From Arbacia lixula (lineage: Eukaryota; Echinodermata; Echinoidea; Arbacioida; Arbaciidae): a DNA stretch of 64,000 bases. A program made the position numbers and the translations under genes. This document shows, one piece after another, positions 55,290-64,000 of this stretch. Each line of letters starts with the position of its first letter. The first letter of the stretch is position 1. The notes under the pieces are model-generated. The model saw only the letters and a program-made list of their open reading frames with translations, did not search any database and was not told the DNA's origin. The DNA is taken from NCBI GenBank assembly GCA_963669155.1, contig OZ022576.1, positions 30,573,335 through 30,637,334 of the forward strand. Reading direction: 5' to 3'.

Positions 55290-55900
55290 GGGTTTTTTCA
55301 TTTATTTTTCCACATATAAATGCAAATAAACATTTGCAGTAATAATCGTTGACATAACAGCTCAGCATGGGGATGGGGACAGAACATAAGACAGCGAAGG
55401 TTTGAAAAAAGTCCTGGAAAATAATTGAGAACATCATAATTATATTTGTGAAAGATTGACAATGGTTTGCTAAACAGTAAAACAAAACAATAGGCGAATT
55501 ATGACGAGTGAAGAAAAATAAGGAGTGGATATTTTATATATTACACATACACACACACCCATACACACACACACACTCATATTATAATAGTTGTAGTCAG
55601 TGGTAGTACATTATACAATTACAGAGCATATAGCATCATGTAGTGTAGCTAAATGGGATCTTTAAACATGTCATTTAAATGTTTGTTTCGAGGGGCATGA
55701 GCGGACGTCAAGTGAAATGCGTTCCAAATATCGGGGCCGGTATGTCGAATTACACGATATGCAAAGGGTAGTTTTTGGAGTTTTGTAGATGTATATTGTT
55801 CGAGTGGGATAATTGTGTACATCAGAGATGAGGCAGAATATGTTGTTAAGAACTGGCGGCAATTCTTTTGAAAGGAATCTAAACATAAAAAGAACTGTAA
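55290..55900 (-). mobile_element. LINE 3' fragment, frameshifted
   Basis: On the minus strand 55671-55886 encodes a LINE C-terminal domain piece with SDVHNYPTRT; after a frame change it continues with ITRHTGPDIWN-like residues and DMFKDPI stop. AATAAA plus an A-rich tail at about 55295 gives the 3' end. It is more degraded than the LINE at 43.8 kb. Confidence 0.65.
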
Positions 55901-56606
55901 TATTCGTATATTCGTTCGTATGTCATGCTTGAAAGCAAATGTATTCTACTGCATGTGAAAGAAAACGAAGATTCCACATGCATAGCTCCATCAACAAATA
56001 TGCCTTCATTTTCAAAATCAGACATGCTTCGCTTACTCCATATACGACTGCACTTTTCAGCTGCTGGCGTAACGCCAATACAATCATGACAATGTGGCGC
56101 ATAAATCTATTTTTGTTTTTTGATCATGATGTTAAGCGCACACTATGGGGGGAGGGGGGGGGGGGTATAAAAACTTGTCATCTTGTCATTTCATTCAAAA
56201 ATCGCCCATGAGACGAAGTAAATTTTACCAGCAGTCGCGGCTACGGTGTAATCGACCTTTTTTGCATTTTGATGAAGTTTATTACCCCGTGGTGTTGCAT
56301 GACAGTACTGAATGCTTGAATGAAAATGACGTATCTCACTGCATTTTCACCTTAAAGTCTCATTTGAGGGTGTTACGTGGCAATTTAGAGTTTCGTTTGC
56401 GGCAGGGTTAGTCTTGGATTCAGCATGGAAGGGATGAGAGGTTTCCCTATGTCTTTTTGTTCATGTAGCCTGGATAGTTCACATTGATACCAACAGCGCG
56501 TCTGTATGTACAACATAACTGGTATCAATCTTACCCAAACTTCTCAACAAAACTTGTTTATCAATGGATGAAGCCCCCTGTGCCTTGCAGAATGCATCTT
56601 ATTAAC

Positions 56607-56777
56607 CCCTTCTGTTCCTGTAATTTACGAATGACTTTACGAACGACTGGTGATCCTTTCTTGTGCTAAATTAGATTCTCAATGAACAAAGTGTTGTATC
56701 GCATTTAGCACAAGAAGGAATCACCAGTCGTTCGTAAGATCGTTCGTAACTTACAAACAGCTTAGTGAAACATCCCC
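56607..56777. mobile_element. Foldback element A, copy 4 (short form, inverted)
   Basis: Arms with GAACGACTGGTGATCCTTTC and its inverse. The loop is the reverse complement of the loop of copy 2 (23944-24127), showing insertion in the opposite orientation. Confidence 0.85.
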
Positions 56778-57394
56778 CAGACAAGATACTGTTCAATGGT
56801 ATCTGCGAATATTACTAATGACAGAATACACCGATAGCACATAGAGCGTTAAGATGTATGTGCTTCTAAGTGGTAAATTGTAACAATGATAAAGAAAGAC
56901 TTAACTCTGTCAGAACCAAAGCATACAAATGCCACTCATTTTCTAGACAATCGTGCGCCAGGCAATGACAAGGTTCAAACGCAAAACGGAGGAAAGACAA
57001 TGCGGTGGGGCCCTCGGCGTATGAAAACATTACGTCCCGTGCGTATTCAGTACAGAAGTTTATCGCAAACAGTGTACTAAGCTTGTACTAACTAAGGTGA
57101 ATCATTATTATTGATTTAATATAATTGGTTTTGTCCTCGGAATTATGGTTTGATTGAGTTTGTATACATGATAATGACAGCGAATGATTGAAATAACCGA
57201 CTGTTGCGATTCTATGATGGAAATTATTGATTTTGTGACAGCATCAGATGATTTATTTTGCGCCCCATAAGGTTAAAGTTAAACCCCTCTCGCCAATATG
57301 GGTCTTTGTGTGTTTAATCATCTTATTTTGTCTGTTACGGACAGACCGAATACAACGAAAAGCGGACATGTGTGACACCAATGAATAGACCATT

Positions 57395-57605
57395 TCGTGA
57401 TGTATGCAAATTTTATTCACGTCGTTCAAACAATACGTTACTAATGGTAACCCCAAAGCTTGTCCGAGGTTTTCCGAGGAGCAAAGACGAATAGATTCAC
57501 AGTGCGTTCCATCCATTCGAACTGAATCATGAAATGCAGGTGGATGTAATAACGCATCACCAGGCAGTTAGGGGGAAAGTTGGGAATATGGCTTATTGCA
57601 GGTGC
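57395..57605. repeat. Second copy of the element G core
   Basis: It shares TTCAAACAATACGTTAC, AGCTTGTCCGAGGTTT and GCAGTTAGGGGGAAAGTTG with 57930-58115 in the same orientation, but lacks the long inverted arms. Confidence 0.75.
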
Positions 57606-57800
57606 ATGTCGTTTTCTGGTAACGCAGGTATGATCATTTCACTCATGGACGTGATGTCTTTAAACGGTTAGCTATATATCGCAGAGTAAACAGGCTGCTA
57701 ATATCACATTCCACAGGCGCCAAGGATGAATAGCGTGTTTACAGCACGCTAATTAGCACCGCAAAAGCGAGTTCTTGATCAGCCCATAATCTAACATTTT

Positions 57801-58319
57801 TTAAAGGGTTACTAAATCACATTCGTTTGCCGCAATAAAGTCTCATTTTGACGAAAATTTGAAGAAAAAAAACGCACGCCTCCAGTGACGTATGAGAAGT
57901 CAAAATTCCATAAATGGCAACGGCGTAAATAAAATATTTTATTCACGCCATTCAAACAATACGTTACCAATGGGAACCCAAAAGCTTGTCCGAGGTTTGT
58001 CTGAGTAGCAACAACTAATATATTCAAAGTGAATTCCATCCATTGAATCTGAATGACAAGATACAGGTGCAATAACGCGTTATTACGCAGTTAGGGGGAA
58101 AGTTGTGAATACATTACCATGATTACGAAAATGGTGTATTGTTGACTTCCGTACAATCTATGGAATTTCGACTTCTCATACGTCACTGGAGGCGTGCGTT
58201 TTTTCTAAATTTTCGTCAAACTGAGACTTTATTGCAACAAACGAATGTGAAATTCGTTTTAGTGGATAATTTTACATAGATTAGTGGGAACTTAGTTTTC
58301 TAATTTAGTAACCCTTTAA
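57801..58319. mobile_element. Foldback element G with long arms
   Basis: TTAAAGGGTTACTAAAT at the left and ATTTAGTAACCCTTTAA at the right. Further in, AACGCACGCCTCCAGTGACG and CGTCACTGGAGGCGTGCGTT pair exactly; the arms exceed 100 bp with one larger gap. The core at 57930-58115 is repeated at 57395-57605. Confidence 0.88.
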
Positions 58320-61300
58320 CGTTTAATTTTTGTTGCTAAAGATAGAATGCATCACATCGAGTTAATTCAGCATGTTATTACCATTTTATTCGGCACCTAC
58401 TCATACAGACATGAAATGAATAGAGGTAATTATATCTGATAGGGTGGGTAAGAAGAAAGAGGTCGAGAGATTAAATTTGTATGGAAAGGTTTCGAAAAGT
58501 TTAAAATGACATAAACAACAGAAATACTCGTAAGGCGAGTATTTGGAGGGTGTCAATAAACACGTTAATCGCCAGTCTAGCAAGCTCTGCACATTGATTG
58601 TTATCCCGTATTAATATAATAAAAACATTATTTCAATAGAATGCGCAGCGACAGGATTAATATCATTCACGGATCGTAACTCAGAAGGAAAGTCGCTCAT
58701 CCTTGCAACCTATAATTCCCTAAGTAATTCACAGGGAAACCCATTAAACGACAGTTTGGATAGTGTAATTCAAAGTGAATTGTAGTTACATTCAAAGTGA
58801 TTAAGGGAAAAATTCGCTACCTCCTTAGCCAGACGAAAAACTACTCTGAAGAATGCGTGTCTGTCACGAGTTTCAAATTTACGAAAGAAGACCTAACAAG
58901 TTGATACAAAAGCTTGAAAATGTGACAAAATCTATATATAAATAAGATGAAGTACATGATATTTTTCATTTATTGACATACAAAATAACATTCTAGATAT
59001 TTCGTAGCAAAGGAAGTATAAACAAACTATAAATCGCGGTTTGAGTTATGCGTTTTAATTCTGTTTTAGATGACACCCGTATGTTTAAATTCATAAATGG
59101 ACAACCATCACGTAATTGACATTTCGTCTTTGATCAAACCATCACTAGCATAATTTACTGGCTTCGAGTGCGCTATAACTAACGAGCCAACAGTGATTGT
59201 CAATTCCAATGTAAATTTCATCTACGCTTGTCAATTTAGGCAGCAAATCGTAAAGTGTGTTTTGTTTACGAGTGGGTGGACTGGATATCATGGATCGTCG
59301 TGAAAGACATCTGTCGAATTAAACATGTGCAGTGGGAAAGGTGATGTATGGTTCTATTATGTGGTTGATGGAATATTGTCAGCATATGTCCTCCCGTCGG
59401 AGTAGTCAGTACATACATACAATATTGTCCTTAATGATATAATCATTCACATAGGCAACGTACAAATACAATCGGTATTATGTCCTACCTCTTAAATTGG
59501 TCCAACTAGGATTGGCCGAGAGTGCTTATGTCACTACTAAATATATACTTCAGAGAAAACATTACGGATGTGTGTTTTTGTTACCACGAAACTGTTAATG
59601 TCATCCTTATATTTTTTTACACATGTCATAACACCCAACGAGAAAAGGGGGGAAATACCCCTTTTATGAATCTTATCAAGGAATATCTCTTCATGTGTGG
59701 AACTAAGATAAAACCTGTTTTTATTTTAATATTAGGTTTACCAGTGAGTTCACTGACCCAACGTTGGTGGCAAGGTATATCAATATGTCATGCCTGCTAT
59801 CAAATATCATACGATTAATTATGTTGATAGTCCCTATTGCTTATGATATATGCTGCTCGACAGCTTGACCCCAACAGTACACGTAACATGAAGCAGGAGT
59901 ATTAAATGTTATTATATTACATGAAACATATCTTCCGCATTCAGATACCCGTATATCCAGTCCGTTTGTACATGGGTTATATAACCAATTAATCACCTGA
60001 GTGACATTTTCGGACAAAAAACCCCAATGACTGCTAATGTTAAAGTGGAATTCAACATGATGGTAGTTTACTTACGCAATTCTACTGACCTAGGTAATAA
60101 CCGTCTATCTGCGTTCCCGAGAGTGTTTTCTCTAAATGGTATAGGTCTATGACCGGTCTATGACCGCAAATTCATATCTATCTTCAATCATGTCTCACGC
60201 TCTTTATTGACTACGCTAATCATATCAGCATTATGTATATATTCGTTGTAGCGCTCAGGTGGAAGTTTCGAATTACATGAACCTATCAAACACTTTCCTT
60301 CACTGATGGAATCTCCCCCACACAGTTGTATACATTGCTTATTGTCGAGGGGTTATTACAAGGAGTACGTTGCTTGATTTTGCGCCTTTTTTCACCTTTT
60401 ATCACCTTCAATCTCACGCATATTCCATCTCGTTTTTACCCTGCCATTTCTCAATGAAGTGTGTACAACGCGATTGGCCTATTCATGGGTTGGTTGCATA
60501 TCCTTTTTGCAAAAGCGAAATCAAGCGCAATAACTATAATCATATGTTACTATTGTACAAATAAAAAAATGCCGTTAGAGAAATACCCTCAAAATTTAAA
60601 GACCTAACAGTTGCCTTTAATTGGCTTATATTTTAATGTAATAATGTAATGAATTGTCGTTTTTATAACAGAGAATGCAGTATGACGTAAAGTTCAAATA
60701 ATGTTTGGTAATTTTCTTTTCAGTCTCAGCGTCTTTTTATAACTACAAAGTTCAATTGGAAGCTAACAATGGTAACTTCTTTTTCCACTTGAAATGGTAT
60801 ATTATCACAAACTTAATATAAACCTCTCTAGGAACGGCAGTGCTCTGACTGACTTGATGAGATTGTGATATCAAAAATTATGTTGTCACTAAAAGGGTCT
60901 CTAATTACTACATTCTAAACTACTCTAAACTTCCATTTGAAAGGCGCGTATATATCGTTCGACAAAAACATAATCCTATGACATGTACAACAGTCTCTTT
61001 TGTCTTTATTTTGTGCATTTGTTATCCGAACGTAAAATAAAAACAGAAACATTCACTTACATTAAAACAAAGATTACAACATTGAATGTGCAGAGTTTCT
61101 TGACGGTTCCATAACATTAAATTCAAACCTACAATGGCTTTAATAAATATCGCGTAATATCGTATGTAGTGGTTACGATAACATTCTGAAGTTATATTTA
61201 GTTTCTTGTTTGTTGTGGATTTTGTTTTGTATTTTCTATGTTTGAGTTCATGGAATTATGCTCATCTTCTGACAAAGAGTCTGACATTTTTATGACTACT

Positions 61301-61744
61301 AATATAATACAATGTAGTTATATTGAACAATGTGAGTCGATGTCGGCGTTAGATAAGTATGTACACAACAAACATTTCACGCTTTCATGGTTAGTAATAT
61401 CTCATTGGTTATTTTCAACTGATGCGATGGAGACTGACAAGGCTTGTATGGGAGCAGTTGTGAGATTATAAACAAATATGTTTACAAATGATTTTCGATG
61501 TACAATATTTTTGATGATTCGATTTTATATTTGGTTTCCAGCTCTAACCAGGTCAATGGTGTATCACATGTCATGTAGACAGGTTGTCTTCGCTGTTCTA
61601 GATTTCAGTAAACCCCACGTTCGTTATTTGGCCATGGTCAACCAAATTGACGAGCTATACGTCTCATGCCCCACTCAAGCCACCAACATGTAGATAAAAA
61701 CTGACATCCAATGATTAATGTAGCAACAGGTAACTGAGGATCAT

Positions 61745-61885
61745 ACACACATACATACAAACTTACATACATACATGAACACACACGCATACACACACAT
61801 TAGTGTGCACACACATGCATGTCCACACAAACATACACACATAATATGCAAACACACACACAAATACCTACAAAAACACACACAT

Positions 61886-61931
<46 letters not shown>

Positions 61932-61960
61932 ACACGTGTATACGCGTACACACATACATT
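61745..61960. repeat. (CA)n microsatellite
   Basis: Imperfect then perfect CA/TACA repeats of about 200 bp. Confidence 0.95.
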
Positions 61961-63504
61961 CATATACACTTAAACACCGCCTCTCTCTAATACAATGATC
62001 AAAATGACCAAAATGAACGAGAGGCTGTCTCGAGAAGATGTGGACTGATTACCGGCCCAACATCTCCGTTCCCCAAGCCCAAACCTGGGCGCTCACCATA
62101 GAGCTGTATTAAGTTTTAATATAACTCTATGGAGCTCACGCATCAAGTACACTAAGCGATCTTCCAATCTCGCTGCCTCATCTTTTTTTCTCTTTCTATT
62201 TCCCTGTTTATCTCTCTTTCCTTCCCGCTCTCTTTCTAACTATCATTACCCCTGTCCCTCTGTCCTCCACCTCCTCTCTCATCCCCATTCTCATTTCATT
62301 TCATGACTTCCACATAAAACGTATACATTCCAACTAAAGATTGTCAAGCATATCATATATGCTCTATATCACCTCTGTTCCTATCCCACCTTCTTGCACT
62401 TACTGGCTTAATTTAATAACATCCCATTTTCATGCTCAATAAAAACGGTCCTCAGAAGATGTGATATAATCACATTACTAAAATTCCTCTCCGCACGCCA
62501 AACCTCGAGCCCACCCCTCAGGCCAATTATAAGTACACTTGCATGATCATCTTCAAATTTGAATCCCCAACTCAGCCTCCCCCTCCCCCCCCCCCCCCCC
62601 CCGTTCTCTCTTCCATCTCCCTTTATCTCTCTCTCCTCTCTCTCCCTCTCCCTCTCCCTCTCTCTTTGAGCCATCTCTGTTCTATTCCAGTTCTATTTTT
62701 ACCTCCTCCCTCTCACTCACCGACTTAATTCAATGATCGTATAGAGAGCATAGCTCGGCGGAAAACCAGCCCCTCACAAAAAACAACGCCGAATAATAAG
62801 ATAATCACATTTGCGTGCAACATTCCTCCGCTCCACAATCTCTACCCCCATCCGCCGGTACATTATTACCCCACTTGACCGCTTTCCCTATTCGCTAAAT
62901 CCCGCTTGGCTCGGCCTAAAGCTTTTCTCATCGCGCTCATCGATGAATCAGGGAAGCAAAAGGTTATCGCGGTTAGGTTGGGAGTTCTCTTAACTCTTCC
63001 AGTGCTGCTCAATGTGATTTGCGTGTATTTTGGTGGAAAAACATGCCTAAACGCCACTTAATAAGTTAAAGGGCCAAGCTTGTTTGTGCTTAGTTAGTAA
63101 TGTTTCTGTTTTAGTCACTTTATATTAATGTCATTGTCGAGCGACTGCCTGTGCTGGTTAACTCTTCATATAACATGTGTTTATTTTTAACCGTTAATGA
63201 GCATTAATCCCATTAGGGTAAATTCGTCTGGTATAGGAAGGGTTTACACCATACATGTACGGTGATTCATAGACGATACAAACGTGTATAACTTGATATC
63301 GAAGATGTATGATTAGATAATACTTGTTCGTTGTCTAATGGCATAACACAAACCTCTCAGGTCCGTTATTTTAATTATTGATTGATTATATCTTGTAACA
63401 AAAAAATCACATTCACTTACAATGATATTTTAAGCTAAGATAAAACACAATCAGTTTTACGATGCGTATGTGAACATTGATGTAACAAAACCTTTGCAAG
63501 GAAT

Positions 63505-63552
63505 ACCTAATGCTGTATGTATATATATAATATATACAGCATTAGGTATACA
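63505..63552. repeat. Perfect inverted repeat hairpin
   Basis: ATACCTAATGCTGTAT and ATACAGCATTAGGTAT are perfect inverted copies around a TA-rich centre. Confidence 0.85.
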
Positions 63553-64000
63553 CGGAGTATAATGCAAATGTATTTATACGATTACGTTAATAACAAAGCT
63601 ATAATTTGTTACTATTATGGTATATATAAATTCTGCTCACAACCTATATTTTAATTTGCAATCAATCAATGAATGATATATGAATTTGAAAATACAAACA
63701 ACTTTTAATGAAAATTTAATATCAACATTTTTCTTTTAAAATCATATTTATTTAGAGATATTTGTTTATACAATATATGAATACTTTGCTTTTCATTTTC
63801 ATCATGATTACAAATTGACTTTATTTATCCAAATAGTCAAACTTCTATTTACACCAATGATTTATCTTCTTAACTGATTTATTTGTTAACTGACTAGTGT
63901 GATTTGTATTAAATTGCCTCATTAATCAGGCACATTAAGTTGCATGGGCCTACATGTACAATGATATACATTTTAGTTCCTTCAAAATCATTTGGCTATA

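Larger units (their letters stand above)
52173..64000. other. Upstream intron/flank of the CACNA2D gene, no exon recognised
   Basis: The exon(s) for the signal peptide and first residues were sought on the minus strand and not found with confidence. The region contains dispersed repeat H, foldback elements A, F and G, a LINE fragment, a CA microsatellite (61745-61960), poly-C/CT tracts (62580-62660) and a perfect short hairpin near 63505-63552. It is probably a long 5' intron. Confidence 0.5.

Noticed and set aside
58817..58841. Possible 25-nt exon upstream of A1 reading VVFRLAKE
   Set aside because: The frame would fit A1, but the donor (GTAGCG) is weak, the acceptor lacks a pyrimidine tract and the segment is too short to be convincing.

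Overview
The window looks like nuclear DNA from an invertebrate deuterostome, most likely an echinoderm and plausibly a sea urchin. This rests on three things: one intron-rich animal gene that is split in the usual GT/AG way and is closest to a conserved bilaterian channel subunit; AT-rich introns full of small inverted-repeat transposons; and frequent poly-C/poly-G, (CT/GA)n and (CA/GT)n tracts. The species call is inference. There are no bacterial operons, CRISPR arrays or recognisable tRNA/rRNA genes.

The dominant content is one gene on the minus strand: an alpha-2/delta auxiliary subunit of voltage-gated calcium channels, nearest to the CACNA2D3/CACNA2D4 group as I recall those proteins. 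I could place 34 consecutive coding exons, from exon A1 (52113-52172, the most 5' seen) to A34 (2408-2539, with the stop codon). Every one of the 33 junctions has GT/AG borders and a matching codon phase, and together the exons give an open frame of 1116 codons plus stop. The order is: VWA-N region (A1-A4), von Willebrand factor A domain with an intact DxSxS metal site (A5-A11), Cache-type region (A12-A17), a second Cache-like and cysteine-rich part (A18-A29), then the delta-like membrane-proximal part ending in a C-terminal hydrophobic segment (A30-A34). The signal peptide and roughly the first hundred residues are missing. Their exons probably lie beyond base 64000 or were not recognised in the 11.8 kb upstream of A1.

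Layout: 1-2407 is 3' UTR/flank. 2408-16751 holds 20 small exons with short introns. 16752-20642 is an intron with a mariner deletion derivative and other repeats. 20643-30489 carries the Cache and VWA exons. 30490-52112 has only four exons (A4-A1 are at 37990, 42526, 43493 and 52113) separated by large introns filled with microsatellites, an almost full-length but broken CR1/L2-like LINE in antisense (about 43.8-47.6 kb) and a decayed PIF/Harbinger transposon with intact ends (49088-50842). 52173-64000 is upstream intron or flank with several foldback elements and a LINE fragment.

The most interesting observations concern how transposons and duplications meet the exons of this gene. A 5'-truncated LINE landed on exon A31 and made a 36-bp target-site duplication covering the 3' splice site, so the exon stays usable while a decoy acceptor was created. 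Four different small inverted-repeat elements end 15-29 nt from 5' splice sites. Decayed partial copies of exons A11 and A32 sit in the neighbouring introns. One exon (A21, 312 nt, phase 2-2) encodes a Ser/Thr/Pro-rich insert with no counterpart that I know of in vertebrate alpha-2/delta proteins. No wholly new enzymatic or defence system is visible.
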